Shown here piece by piece: positions 33,371 through 43,152 of a stretch of DNA of 64,000 nucleotides (its first letter is position 1; the number at the start of each line of letters is the position of its first letter). The stretch is from positions 27,200-91,199 of the forward strand of contig CAIXZH010000014.1 of the NCBI GenBank assembly GCA_903923905.1. Direction: 5' to 3'. Origin of the DNA: an uncultured Bacteroidia bacterium (GTDB lineage: Bacteria; Bacteroidota; Bacteroidia; Bacteroidales; Prolixibacteraceae). The notes beneath the pieces are model-generated. The model saw only the letters and a program-made list of their open reading frames with translations. It searched no databases and was not told where the DNA came from. A program made the translations under genes and the position numbers.

Positions 33371-34744
33371 TTAAATCGGGATCTGGAAAACAAAAATACC
33401 TAAAAGAAGAACAGCCACACCACAAACTACAATTAAAACAGCATTTAGCTTGCTGATTTCAATGGGATTAGGATTATCGCTCTCAGAAAAAGCTTCACGA
33501 AGCACATAAAAATAATAATAGATTCCGATTATGGCCATAACAATGGCGAAAATGGAGATGGCCAGATAACCGCGGCTAATCGACAAAATGAAAACTCGAT
33601 ATTTAGCCAAAAAGCCGGCAGTTGGGGGAATGCCTGCTAGCGACATAAGAAGGATAGTCATAAAAACCGCCATCCACGGTTTCTGCTTATATAGTCCGCG
33701 AAAAATGGACAGTTCTTCAAGACCTTTGGACGCCCTCTTCATATGAATAAAAATGATGAAAAGGGGAACGGTGGCGAGTGAGTATACAAAGGTATAATAG
33801 AGTAGAACAGAGGCCGATGAATCATGCTGGGAAAGCATTGCCAGCATCATAAACCCAGTGTGTACAATTGCAGAATAGGCCAATAACCGTTTAAAATTAG
33901 ATTGATTTAATGCCGCAAGATTACCCACCAGCAGGGATAATCCGGTCATCACCCACAAGGTTTTTTCGAGAGGTGCCGGAAGGGGAAGCAATCCCATACC
34001 CAATAACCTGTAAAACGCAGCAAAACCGGCAGTTTTGACCACAGTGGCCATGAAGGCGGTGACCAGGGTGGGTGAACCTTCATAAACATCTGGACTCCAA
34101 AAATGGAAAGGAGCGACTGCAACTTTAAAGGCAACTCCAATTAAAATAAACAAGAGGCCCAGCATTACCATTGGAGGGAGATGACCGTTGAACTGGGCGA
34201 TATATGTCTTGATCTCAGGGAGATAAAAAGTAGCTGAAGCGCCGTATACCAATGCAATTCCAAAAAGAAAAAAAGCTGTCGCGAAAGATCCGAGCAAAAA
34301 ATATTTAAACGAAGCTTCATTCGACCGGTAAGAGGTTTTCTTTCCTCCGGCAAGAATATATAATGGGATAGATAAAATTTCAATCCCCAGGAAAAGCATA
34401 ATCAGGTTCGAAAAAGAGGTCATCAGGAAGGCCCCGGTCAGGGCAAAAATCATCAGGGCATATTGCTCTGCCACATGATGCTCCATACGCCGGTAATAAT
34501 TGATCCCAAAAAGAAAAATCAATATGGTAATAATGAGCATTGATACATTGAAAGCGATCGAGAAATTATCGATGATCATCATATCGTGAAAATACTTCGA
34601 TCCAAGACCCCAATCTTTCAGTGAAAGAATCATACTGATGACCAAACCTGTAATAGCAACGGGCGCCAGAAGTGCTTTGTTATTTGCAAAACCCAGATAC
34701 AGGACGATAATCCCAAAAACTGTTAATAAAATTAATGCGCTCAT
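33371..34744 (-). CDS. nuoN: NADH-quinone oxidoreductase subunit N
   Basis: Antiporter-like membrane subunit of complex I (457 aa). Typical parts are MIFALTGAFLMTSFSNLIMLFLGIE, SFKYFLLGSFATAFFLFGIALVYG and FKVAVAPFHFWSPDVYEGSPTLVTAFMATVVKTAGFAAF, with lysines on the proton path. It is the last nuo gene, in standard order. It lies 37 bases after nuoM and before a non-nuo glycosyltransferase. Confidence 0.9.
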   Translation of the reverse strand: MSALILLTVFGIIVLYLGFANNKALLAPVAITGLVISMILSLKDWGLGSKYFHDMMIIDNFSIAFNVSMLIITILIFLFGINYYRRMEHHVAEQYALMIFALTGAFLMTSFSNLIMLFLGIEILSIPLYILAGGKKTSYRSNEASFKYFLLGSFATAFFLFGIALVYGASATFYLPEIKTYIAQFNGHLPPMVMLGLLFILIGVAFKVAVAPFHFWSPDVYEGSPTLVTAFMATVVKTAGFAAFYRLLGMGLLPLPAPLEKTLWVMTGLSLLVGNLAALNQSNFKRLLAYSAIVHTGFMMLAMLSQHDSSASVLLYYTFVYSLATVPLFIIFIHMKRASKGLEELSIFRGLYKQKPWMAVFMTILLMSLAGIPPTAGFLAKYRVFILSISRGYLAISIFAIVMAIIGIYYYFYVLREAFSESDNPNPIEISKLNAVLIVVCGVAVLLLGIFVFQIPI

Positions 34745-34781
34745 TGGCTGACTAAATTCAAGTTGTTTCTAATAGATCTGA

Positions 34782-36248
34782 TTATCGCACAAATAAGGTA
34801 ACCACCTCATTGGCAGGAATCAAAAGCTTCTGCATGGAATTAACCGATACTTCAACTAAGTTCAAAATTGGTTGGGGAAATATCCCTAATATAATTATTA
34901 TTGCAATCAATGGAATCAGAATAAAGTAATCAAGTGTCCTGATATCCTTCACCTTTGCGAGAGCAGGATTCTTGTCGCCTAGCATGATTCGCTGATAGGC
35001 GTAGAGCATATACACTGCCCCTAAAATCATGGTTGTTCCACCGAAAACAGCAAACCAGATGGATAGCTTGGCAAGCCCCATGATGATTAAGAACTCTCCT
35101 ACAAAACCGGAAGTAAGCGGCAAAGCGATTGATCCTAAAACAATGATCAGTAAAAGGATAGCCATATTAGGGGCAGCAAGCTTTAACCCCCCCATATGGG
35201 GCAATTCAAGGGTCGATGTCCTTTCCTGGATAAGATGAACCATGTAAAAGAGAGCCACAATAGTAACTCCATGACTAATTACTTGAAAAAGAAGTCCTTG
35301 TGTAGAATAATAATTCAAAGTAAACATGGCTGCTGCCATCAGGGAGATGTGTGCCATGGATGAAAAGGCGATCAGCTTTTTAATATTCGTTTGACGGAAA
35401 GCAATTACCGAAGCGTAAACAACACCGATCAGACACATGATAATCACGGTATTTTGCCAGTAAATAACTCCCTGCGGGACAATCGGAAAGAGAAAACGCA
35501 ACGCTCCGTAAATACCCATCTTTGTAAGAACGCCCGCCAGAATCATAACTCCCTGCTTGGAAGCCATGGTATAGGTGGATGGTTGCCAGGTATGAAAAGG
35601 GAATACCGGCATTTTAATGGCAAATGCGATGAAAAGAACCCAGAAAAGCCAGGTTTGTGTGTGAGCCGCAATATGAAGCTGATTGAATGCCGAAAAATCG
35701 GTGGTATGCAAACCGGGTGTTAACTGAAAGAGAAAGATAATTCCGAATAACAGGAACAAGCTTCCGGTTAAGGTATAAATAAAGAATTTTAGGGTGATGG
35801 CTCTGCGGTTTTCACCTCCCCAAAGAAGCAGGATAAAATAGACCGGAATAAGCGTTAATTCCCAGAAGATATAAAACAGAAAAGCATTCTGGGCCAGGAA
35901 AACGCCAATCAATGCGGATTGAGTAAACAAGATCAGAAAGTTGAGTACCGGAATCTGGACGTGGGAGCGGGTAAAGCCTGAAAGGATAATAAACGGGAAG
36001 AGCAAATTAGTCAACAACAACATAATAAGGCTGATACCATCAAAGCCCAGAGAAAATTGGGTCCCCATAAAATTATCCCAGTTTACGGAATATGAGGCAG
36101 ATGGAACAGAGATGATCAGCCCCAATGTGATCAGCAAATTTACAATAGCCGATGTCAGCGCAATTATTCGCACGGTAGCCGGATCTCGCAGAACCAGAAG
36201 AAACAGCCCGGTAATAATAGGTATTAAGAGTATAATCAGCAATATCAT
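34782..36248 (-). CDS. nuoM: NADH-quinone oxidoreductase subunit M
   Basis: Antiporter-like proton-pumping subunit of complex I (488 aa). Motifs: FYIFWELTLIPVYFILLLWGG, FAIKMPVFPFHTWQPSTYTMASKQGVMILAGVLTKMG (key Lys residues), and FSSMAHISLMAAAMF. About 14 membrane spans. It starts three bases after nuoL and precedes nuoN. Confidence 0.93.
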   Translation of the reverse strand: MILLIILLIPIITGLFLLVLRDPATVRIIALTSAIVNLLITLGLIISVPSASYSVNWDNFMGTQFSLGFDGISLIMLLLTNLLFPFIILSGFTRSHVQIPVLNFLILFTQSALIGVFLAQNAFLFYIFWELTLIPVYFILLLWGGENRRAITLKFFIYTLTGSLFLLFGIIFLFQLTPGLHTTDFSAFNQLHIAAHTQTWLFWVLFIAFAIKMPVFPFHTWQPSTYTMASKQGVMILAGVLTKMGIYGALRFLFPIVPQGVIYWQNTVIIMCLIGVVYASVIAFRQTNIKKLIAFSSMAHISLMAAAMFTLNYYSTQGLLFQVISHGVTIVALFYMVHLIQERTSTLELPHMGGLKLAAPNMAILLLIIVLGSIALPLTSGFVGEFLIIMGLAKLSIWFAVFGGTTMILGAVYMLYAYQRIMLGDKNPALAKVKDIRTLDYFILIPLIAIIIILGIFPQPILNLVEVSVNSMQKLLIPANEVVTLFVR

Positions 36249-36251
36249 AGG

Positions 36252-38153
36252 TCAGACAATTAAAATAAAGATGATGAAAAGTAGAATACCAGCTACCATG
36301 GCAAACAGATAAAAACTCATATTGCCTTGTTGCAATTTTCGCACCAGATTCCCGAGTTTGGAAGTAAGAATGCCAACTTCGTCAACTGCAGGATCAAGCA
36401 CTTTATTTTCAACTTTATTGAAAAAGAAATCGGAAAGAGAACCGAATGGTTTTTCAATGACGGCACTGTAGATCTCGTCAACATAAAATTTGTTCTCAAT
36501 TGCTTTACTGAAAATATTGGTTGAAACACCATCAGCTACGGGTATATCCGCCTTCTTTACATAAATCCGGTAAGCATACAGAATGACCAGGCCCAGCAGA
36601 ATCAGCGAAGAAACAATTAATCCGATTTCAGTGGCACTGCCAAGTTCTTCCGTAATCCCGGAGATTATGCTCTTATTCAGAAATTCACCGAATCGCGAAT
36701 CTCCACCAAACAGCGAAGGGATATTCAGAAATCCGCCAAACACTGACAAAATGCTCAAAATAATCAGTGGGAAAGTCATTACACGTGGTGATTCATGCGG
36801 ATGTACCGTGCTTAACCTCTGACTTCCAAAGAAAACCAGGTATAAGAGCCGGAACATGTAAAAGCAGGTGATCAGGGCACCACCCAAGGCCAAAATGTAG
36901 AGTAATGGGTTATTCTCAAATGCTTTACTAAGGATTAAATCTTTGCTGAAAAATCCTGAGAATGGCGGAATACCGCTGATTGCGAGAGTCGCGGCCAGGA
37001 AAGTGAAATAAGTGACAGGCATTTTTTTCCTGAGACCACCCATCTTCCGGATATCCTGCTCACCACCCATTGCATGGATAATACTCCCTGCTCCGAGGAA
37101 CAGTAATGCCTTGAAAAAAGCGTGGGTAGTCAGGTGAAAAACAGCTGAGGAGTAGGCCCCCAGACCAAGCGCCAAAAACATATAGCCCAGTTGTGAAACC
37201 GTTGAATAGGCAAGCACTTTTTTAATATCATTCTGTCGTAATCCGATCACGGCAGCAAATATCGCTGTGGCTAATCCCAGGATGATCATGATGTTCATTG
37301 TCAGCGGAGCCAGATTGTAGAGGATGCTTGAACGAGCAATCATATAGATACCGGCGGTTACCATTGTTGCGGCATGGATCAGTGCTGAAACAGGGGTAGG
37401 GCCCGCCATTGCATCCGGCAACCAGGTATACAAAGGGATCTGGGCACTCTTTCCTACCGCTCCCACCAACAAGAGAATGGTAATCAGGGTGACCAGCGGA
37501 GTCCCCGAATGCATAGAAGTTGCCTGGGAAAATACTTCAGTGAAGCCGACCGATTTAAAAGTGAAGAAAAGGAGGATAATTCCAAGGATAAAGCCCAAAT
37601 CACCGATCCGGTTCATGACAAAAGCTTTCCTTGCGGCATAGTTAAACGCAGGATTTTTAAACCAGAAACCGATCAGCAGATATGAGCAGAATCCAACCCC
37701 TTCCCATCCAATGAAAAGAATAAGGTAGTTGGCTCCCATTACCAACAGCAACATGCTGAATGTAAACAGATTCATCTGGGCAAAAAATGAATTCACCCGA
37801 TCATCACCGTGCATATAGCCAATGGAATAGATATGGATAAGAGCCCCTACCCCAGTGACTATCAACATCATCGTAACCGAAAGATTATCAATCAGAAACG
37901 CGAAGGGGATCTTCAGATCTCCGGCAGCAATCCAGTTGAATAGGGTCACAGTAGCTGATTCCTGACCAGACGACCGAAGCGCGAAGAACAAAAATGCAGA
38001 CATCAGGAATGAGAGAGAAACCAATATACTGGCAATAATCCCGGCCTGATTATTTTTCAATCGGTTTTTTGCCATCCCGGTGATCAGAAATCCCAATAAG
38101 GGAAAGGCAGGCACAAGCCAGGATAAGGTTATATAGGAATTTAATGCTACCAT
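36252..38153 (-). CDS. nuoL: NADH-quinone oxidoreductase subunit L
   Basis: Largest membrane subunit of complex I (633 aa) with the long C-terminal lateral helix. Seen motifs are LFIGWEGVGFCSYLLIGFWF, GKSAQIPLYTWLPDAMAGPTPVSALIHAATMVTAG and STVSQLGYMFLALGLGAYSSAVFHLTTHAFFKALLFLGAGSIIHA. It overlaps the stop of nuoK by seven bases, so translation is coupled. It pumps protons during NADH oxidation. Confidence 0.95.
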   Translation of the reverse strand: MVALNSYITLSWLVPAFPLLGFLITGMAKNRLKNNQAGIIASILVSLSFLMSAFLFFALRSSGQESATVTLFNWIAAGDLKIPFAFLIDNLSVTMMLIVTGVGALIHIYSIGYMHGDDRVNSFFAQMNLFTFSMLLLVMGANYLILFIGWEGVGFCSYLLIGFWFKNPAFNYAARKAFVMNRIGDLGFILGIILLFFTFKSVGFTEVFSQATSMHSGTPLVTLITILLLVGAVGKSAQIPLYTWLPDAMAGPTPVSALIHAATMVTAGIYMIARSSILYNLAPLTMNIMIILGLATAIFAAVIGLRQNDIKKVLAYSTVSQLGYMFLALGLGAYSSAVFHLTTHAFFKALLFLGAGSIIHAMGGEQDIRKMGGLRKKMPVTYFTFLAATLAISGIPPFSGFFSKDLILSKAFENNPLLYILALGGALITCFYMFRLLYLVFFGSQRLSTVHPHESPRVMTFPLIILSILSVFGGFLNIPSLFGGDSRFGEFLNKSIISGITEELGSATEIGLIVSSLILLGLVILYAYRIYVKKADIPVADGVSTNIFSKAIENKFYVDEIYSAVIEKPFGSLSDFFFNKVENKVLDPAVDEVGILTSKLGNLVRKLQQGNMSFYLFAMVAGILLFIIFILIV

Positions 38154-38476
38154 TTCAACCGGTTCAAAAGGTTAATATCAACAGAGTCCACATTTCGTTT
38201 CATCATCACCACAATTGATAGGCCGACGGCAATTTCGGCGGCGGCCACAATCATGATAAAAAATACAAAAACTTGTCCTGACGGATCAGAATGATAGGCA
38301 GAAAAAGCAGTCAATAAAAGATTTACCGAGTTAAACATCAATTCAAGGCACATCAGGATGGCAATGGTATTTCTCCGGAATAAAACGCCCATCATTCCGA
38401 TGCTGAAAAGGGCTATGCTCAGCACGATATAATTCTCTAACGGGATGAGCTGTATGGCAGATGAGATCTCTTTCAT
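38147..38476 (-). CDS. nuoK: NADH-quinone oxidoreductase subunit K
   Basis: Small membrane subunit (109 aa) with three spans; the pattern SIGMMGVLFRRNTIAILMCLELMFNSVNLLL includes the conserved Glu in the second span (E in CLELM), essential for proton transfer. It overlaps nuoL by seven bases. A pseudogene remnant separates it from nuoJ. Confidence 0.93.
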   Translation of the reverse strand: MKEISSAIQLIPLENYIVLSIALFSIGMMGVLFRRNTIAILMCLELMFNSVNLLLTAFSAYHSDPSGQVFVFFIMIVAAAEIAVGLSIVVMMKRNVDSVDINLLNRLKW

Positions 38477-38492
38477 AATTATAAGTTATAAA

Positions 38493-38715
38493 TTATGGGT
38501 TATGAGTATTACTCTTTGAAGTGATTATTGCACTCCGTAACATCTTCAATAACTCCATGGCTTCTATATTTATACTTTCAAATTTTTGTTCATCTAAATA
38601 TTTTGTTTCCTTTAGTAATTCCAACCAATACATTGATTCGTCACATTCTTTTTGTGAAATCCCCAATTTATGAATGAAATGCGAAACTTTTATCTTTCAA
38701 TATACTTTTCCGCTC
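38493..38715 (-). pseudogene. Remnant of four-helix-bundle (S23/rRNA-IVS type) protein gene
   Basis: Between nuoK and nuoJ, the - strand encodes KVSHFIHKLGISQKECDESMYWLELLKETKYLD... ending ELLKMLRSAIITSK, the typical second half of S23-type four-helix-bundle proteins (known from 23S rRNA intervening sequences and many Bacteroidota loci). A short N-terminal-like piece (SERKSILKDKSFAF) lies in another frame just upstream, so about 40 residues and the frame were lost. No start codon fits the longer part. It is a decayed gene, not an expressed neighbour. Confidence 0.7.
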
Positions 38716-38726
38716 ACTAATAACTC

Positions 38727-39218
38727 CTAAACGTCTTTTTTTCCGAACATCAGTGCACCTACCATTGCCGAGATAAACAGAATGGATGATATTTCAAAAG
38801 GGAGTAAAAACTCGCTGAATAAAACTTTCCCGATTCCGGATACCAGTCCGAAATCACTTGCAAAAGGGTACCGGGCATGAATCTCGAAAGTTTGCCGGGT
38901 TGCGGCCAGCAAAACGAGAAAGAATACCCCACCTGTTATTACGGCTGAAACCCGTGTGACTGTCGATTTACGAAGAATGATCGCCTTGTTCAGGTTCAGA
39001 AGCATAATCACAAACAGAAACAAGACCATAATTGCCCCGGTATAGACAATAATGTGGACCACTGCCAGGAATTGAGCGTTCAGAAGAATATAGTGCCCTG
39101 CCATTGCCAGGAAACAAACAATCAAATAAATAACATTGTTAATTGGATTCTTGGAGAATACAACCGCCAATGCACAGATGATCATTATTGCTGAGAGCAG
39201 ATAAAATAGAAGGATCAT
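38727..39218 (-). CDS. nuoJ: NADH-quinone oxidoreductase subunit J
   Basis: Membrane subunit of complex I (163 aa) with five spans; VFSKNPINNVIYLIVCFLAMAGHYILLNAQFLAVVHIIVYTGAIMVLFLFVIMLLNL is the family signature. It lies 29 bases after nuoI. It sits at the hinge between quinone site and pump modules. Confidence 0.92.
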   Translation of the reverse strand: MILLFYLLSAIMIICALAVVFSKNPINNVIYLIVCFLAMAGHYILLNAQFLAVVHIIVYTGAIMVLFLFVIMLLNLNKAIILRKSTVTRVSAVITGGVFFLVLLAATRQTFEIHARYPFASDFGLVSGIGKVLFSEFLLPFEISSILFISAMVGALMFGKKDV

Positions 39219-39247
39219 TATAGATTTGTTTTAAAAGTCGTAACCAT

Positions 39248-39817
39248 TTATTTATTATGGGCAAAGCGTTTATCCAATTTGAACTGATAAACCGCTTCAG
39301 TTTGCCTTGCCGAAATGTCAATCCTCAGATCCATTGCCTCAACCAATATATCCTTCCCGTAAATAAAAGGTTTACGTTTATATTGAGATTCTACAATTCT
39401 GTCGGTAAGGAAGATCGCTTCTTTTGGACAGGCATCTTCGCAATCACCGCAAAAAATGCATCTGAGCATATTGATTTCGTATATTTCTGCATATTTCTCT
39501 TCGCGGTAGAGGTGTTCTTCTCCAGGTTTGCGTTCCGCGGCTTTCATGGTGATCGCCTCAGCGGGACAGGCAACAGCACATAAACCACAGGCTGTGCATC
39601 TCTCCCGCCCCTCATCATCGCGCTTCAGTACATGCTGTCCGCGGTAAACCTTACTGAACTCTCGTTTTTGTTCAGGATAACTGATCGTGGTCTTTTTTCG
39701 GAAAAAATGGCGTATGGTGATAGACATCCCTTTGATAATTGCCGGAATATAGATCCACTCCAAAATGGTCATCTTTTTATCCGAAGCAACTACCGATCTG
39801 TTTGTTAATGTTTGCAT
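39248..39817 (-). CDS. nuoI: NADH-quinone oxidoreductase subunit I (2x[4Fe-4S])
   Basis: A 189-aa electron-transfer subunit. Two ferredoxin motifs: CTACGLCAVACP (C74, C77, C80, C84) and CIFCGDCEDACP (C120, C123, C126, C130), binding clusters N6a and N6b. ATG at 39817 was chosen because an upstream extension would overlap nuoH by more than 100 bases. It starts 11 bases after the nuoH stop. Confidence 0.93.
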   Translation of the reverse strand: MQTLTNRSVVASDKKMTILEWIYIPAIIKGMSITIRHFFRKKTTISYPEQKREFSKVYRGQHVLKRDDEGRERCTACGLCAVACPAEAITMKAAERKPGEEHLYREEKYAEIYEINMLRCIFCGDCEDACPKEAIFLTDRIVESQYKRKPFIYGKDILVEAMDLRIDISARQTEAVYQFKLDKRFAHNK

Positions 39818-39828
39818 AGCTTTTCGGA

Positions 39829-40860
39829 TTACTTTAATTCGGTGAAGAAATAATAAATTCCCGTAGCCAGTATATTGAAAATCCCCAGAGGAATCAAGCC
39901 TTTCCATCCCATATTCATAAGCTGATCGTAACGGAAACGGGGGAGTGTCCAGCGGATCCACATAAACAGGAAGATCATGCTGAAGATCTTGATGAAGAAG
40001 AACCCTGTTCCAAGTAAGGTTACAGTATTCTGGGATAATCCCAGCCCATCAATGAAAGGCATGTTATAACCTCCAAAATAGAGGGTAGCAACAACCGCCG
40101 AGGAGATAAACATATTGATGTATTCCGCAAAAAGGTAGAATCCAAGTTTCATGGAACTGTACTCGGTATGGTACCCGCCGATAAGTTCTGTCTCGCATTC
40201 AGGAAGGTCAAACGGGGCACGGTTTGTTTCTGCAAAGGCACAGGTCAGGAAGATCAAAAAGCCAAGTGGCTGATAAAAGATGTTCCAATGCATACCATGC
40301 TGTTGTGCGACAATATCATGAAGGCTTAATGAACCTGTAGTCAGAACCAATGCGATAATCGACATTCCCATGGCCAGTTCGTAACTGATCATCTGGGATG
40401 CCGCCCTGATTGCTCCAAGCAGTGCATATTTATTGTTCGAAGCCCAACCTCCGATCATAATACCATAAACTCCGATGGAAACCATTGCGAAAACATAGAG
40501 GATTCCGATATTCAGGTCTGCGATCTGCAATGAAAATTCATGGCCTCCAATCGTTAACGTTCCTCCCCAGGGGATGACCACTCCGGTAAGCAAAGCAGTA
40601 GTCATTGCAATGGATGGGCCAATGATGAAGAGTTTTCTGTTGGCTGTCAGTGGAATAATCTCTTCCTTCATGAACATCTTCACCCCATCGGCCAAAGGTT
40701 GCAATAAGCCAAAGAGGCCCGCACGGTTAGGTCCTCGCCGGTCCTGCATAAATGCTGCAACTTTTCGTTCACCATAAGTTGAATACATGGCCACAATGAG
40801 TGTGACCATTAAAATGATGATCAGAAAAACAGTTTTAAAAATTAATGTTGTCAAATCCAT
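39829..40860 (-). CDS. nuoH: NADH-quinone oxidoreductase subunit H
   Basis: Membrane subunit (343 aa) that forms the quinone-binding cavity. Motifs: YGERKVAAFMQDRRGPNRAGLFGLLQPLADGVKMFMKEEIIP and LTCAFAETNRAPFDLPECETELIGGYHTEYSSMKLGFYLFAEY. It follows nuoG after 50 bases and precedes nuoI. Confidence 0.94.
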   Translation of the reverse strand: MDLTTLIFKTVFLIIILMVTLIVAMYSTYGERKVAAFMQDRRGPNRAGLFGLLQPLADGVKMFMKEEIIPLTANRKLFIIGPSIAMTTALLTGVVIPWGGTLTIGGHEFSLQIADLNIGILYVFAMVSIGVYGIMIGGWASNNKYALLGAIRAASQMISYELAMGMSIIALVLTTGSLSLHDIVAQQHGMHWNIFYQPLGFLIFLTCAFAETNRAPFDLPECETELIGGYHTEYSSMKLGFYLFAEYINMFISSAVVATLYFGGYNMPFIDGLGLSQNTVTLLGTGFFFIKIFSMIFLFMWIRWTLPRFRYDQLMNMGWKGLIPLGIFNILATGIYYFFTELK

Positions 40861-40910
40861 ATTAAATGGTTCTTTCCGCTTAAAAACGGCTGATATTGAA
40901 TTTATGTACG

Positions 40911-41861
40911 TTACTTAATCATTCGAACTGATTCACCAGGACTGATTTCATAATGATTCTGGGAAATAACCGAATGGCGTTCAATAGTCCTGGGTCCCTC
41001 TATAATCCAGTCATTTTTCTCTTTTTGCTCAAAACGGCAATCATTGCAGATGAACTCCCCCACTTCACCGTATTTATCTTTCCGGCCGGTTACCCGGAGC
41101 AGCTCATCCCCTTTCATCCAGAGAACCACTTTCCCGCTGCATTTGGAGCACTTGCGGTGCGCATCCATTGGTTTTGCAAACCAAACGCGGCTTTTAAACC
41201 GGAAAGTATTGTCAGTCAGTGCGCCAACAGGACATACATCGATCATATTTCCCGAAAAATCATTGTCCACCGCCTTCACAATAAGGGTGCTAATCTCCGA
41301 ATGATCGCCGCGTCCCAACACTCCATGTACCCTTTTTTCGGTGATCTGATCTGCCACCATTACACAGCGGTAGCAAAGAATACAGCGGTTCATATTGAGC
41401 TTTATTTTATCTCCAATGTCAATCGGTTTAAAAGTTCTCCGCTCTTCTACTGTTCTGGTTTCCTGCAGGCCATGAACATAGGAGAGATCCTGAAGGTGAC
41501 ATTCCCCGGCCTGGTCACAAACCGGGCAGTCTAGGGGATGGTTAATCAACAGGAATTCGGTAATTGCCTGCCGGCTTTCCATCGCCTCAGGGGAGGTGAT
41601 ATTTTGCACAACCATACCATCCTGAACCAATGTACGGCATGACGCGACCAGTTTTGGCATAGGGCGGGGATCCCTGGCGGAACCCTGTGCTACTTTCACC
41701 AGGCAGGTACGACATTTCCCGCCGCTCCCTTCAAGTTTTGAATAATAGCACATAGCCGGCGGGACCACCTTGCCACCTATTATGCGGGCAGCATTCATGA
41801 TGGTTGTTCCGGCTTCTACCTCCACCTCAATATTATCGATGGTAACCTTTAAAAGGGGCAT
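40911..41861 (-). CDS. nuoG: NADH-quinone oxidoreductase subunit G, short form
   Basis: A 316-aa iron-sulfur protein. The N-terminal [2Fe-2S] domain has CYYSKLEGSGGKCRTCLV; the histidine-ligated [4Fe-4S] site is HPLDCPVCDQAGECHLQD; the next cluster has CILCYRCVMVAD and VCPVGAL. A further set CSKCSG...FICNDC may be a zinc or cluster site. The large molybdopterin-like C-terminal domain of E. coli NuoG is absent, as known in other Bacteroidota. It overlaps nuoF by 13 bases. Confidence 0.88.
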   Translation of the reverse strand: MPLLKVTIDNIEVEVEAGTTIMNAARIIGGKVVPPAMCYYSKLEGSGGKCRTCLVKVAQGSARDPRPMPKLVASCRTLVQDGMVVQNITSPEAMESRQAITEFLLINHPLDCPVCDQAGECHLQDLSYVHGLQETRTVEERRTFKPIDIGDKIKLNMNRCILCYRCVMVADQITEKRVHGVLGRGDHSEISTLIVKAVDNDFSGNMIDVCPVGALTDNTFRFKSRVWFAKPMDAHRKCSKCSGKVVLWMKGDELLRVTGRKDKYGEVGEFICNDCRFEQKEKNDWIIEGPRTIERHSVISQNHYEISPGESVRMIK

Positions 41862-43150
41862 TTTTGTAGTTTTACGTGTTCTTCAAATTCTTCCCGAAAA
41901 TGACGGATTGCACTCGCCACAGGCCATGCGGCAGCATCTCCTAGCGGACAAATCGTATTTCCTTCAACATGTTTTGCAATATCCACCAGCAGGTCAATAT
42001 CTTTCATCGTCCCCTGTCCGTTTTCAATACGCGTCAATATTTTCTCCATCCAGCTGGTTCCTTCACGGCAGGGACTGCACTGACCACATGACTCATGGCG
42101 GTAGAACCGCGCAAAGGTCAGCAGGTTTTTTACAATACAGGTGGTGTGATCCATCACTATAAATCCACCAGATCCAAGCATCGTACCAGTCTGAAATCCA
42201 CCCTCAGCCAATGATTCATAGCTCATCAGTCTGGGTTCACCGGCTGCAGTTTTCAGTATAAGACTAGCAGGCAGAATTGGAACCGAGGAGCCTCCTGCCA
42301 CAACAGCCTTCAGTTTATTTCCGTTCCTGATACCTCCGCAATATTCATCGCTGTAGATAAACTCTTCCACCGGCAGACCCAGTTCGATTTCGTAAATGCC
42401 TGGTTTATTTATGTGTCCGCAGGCCGAAATCAGTTTGGTTCCTTTACTGTTTCCAATGCCAATGGCAGCATAAGCCTCATAGCCATTTTTCACAATCCAG
42501 GGAAGAGCAGCTATGGTTTCTACATTGTTCACGACTGTTGGAGAGCCATACAATCCGACAATAGCCGGGAAAGGAGGTTTGATGCGGGGATTACCCCGCT
42601 TACCTTCAAGCGATTCCAGCAGTGCAGTCTCTTCACCACAAATGTAGGCTCCTGCTCCGGGATGGCAGTACAAATCGAGTGAATAACCGGTTCCAAGAAT
42701 ATTTTCCCCCAGGAAACCGTTCTTATAAGCCTCCTGGATCGCCTTTTCAAGAATCTTCAGGACATAAAAGAGCTCTCCCCTGATATAGATATAAGCAGTG
42801 TTGGCGCCCAGTGCATAGGACCCAAGGATCATCCCTTCAATGAGCTGATGGGGATTAAGTTTTCCGATATGGCGGTCCTTGAAAGTTCCGGGCTCGCTTT
42901 CATCGTAATTGCATACGAGATATTTCGCCTTCTCACTCTGCTTATCAATGAAGCTCCATTTCATCCCTGTAGGAAAACCCGCTCCCCCACGACCTTTTAA
43001 TCCTGATTTTTTCACCTCTTCGGTAATCTGATCAGGAGAAAGCGTTTTTAACGCTTTCTCAACAGCAGTGTAACCCCCCAATTTCCTGTAAACCTGAAAA
43101 TCAGCAAGACCTGGTACGTCAATATTTTTTAGTAAGATCTGTTTTCCCAT
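41849..43150 (-). CDS. nuoF: NADH-quinone oxidoreductase subunit F (NADH/FMN site)
   Basis: A 433-aa subunit that oxidises NADH through FMN. The FMN/NADH motif is [16 protein letters not shown], followed by [18 protein letters not shown]. The [4Fe-4S] cluster motif is [16 protein letters not shown] with the distal cysteine in [14 protein letters not shown]. It starts two bases after the nuoE stop and overlaps nuoG. Confidence 0.95.
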   Translation of the reverse strand: MGKQILLKNIDVPGLADFQVYRKLGGYTAVEKALKTLSPDQITEEVKKSGLKGRGGAGFPTGMKWSFIDKQSEKAKYLVCNYDESEPGTFKDRHIGKLNPHQLIEGMILGSYALGANTAYIYIRGELFYVLKILEKAIQEAYKNGFLGENILGTGYSLDLYCHPGAGAYICGEETALLESLEGKRGNPRIKPPFPAIVGLYGSPTVVNNVETIAALPWIVKNGYEAYAAIGIGNSKGTKLISACGHINKPGIYEIELGLPVEEFIYSDEYCGGIRNGNKLKAVVAGGSSVPILPASLILKTAAGEPRLMSYESLAEGGFQTGTMLGSGGFIVMDHTTCIVKNLLTFARFYRHESCGQCSPCREGTSWMEKILTRIENGQGTMKDIDLLVDIAKHVEGNTICPLGDAAAWPVASAIRHFREEFEEHVKLQKCPF

Positions 43151-43152
43151 TG

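Noticed and set aside
40911..41861. nuoG as a truncated pseudogene
   Set aside because: The short form is normal in Bacteroidota, the iron-sulfur motifs are intact and gene overlaps are kept.
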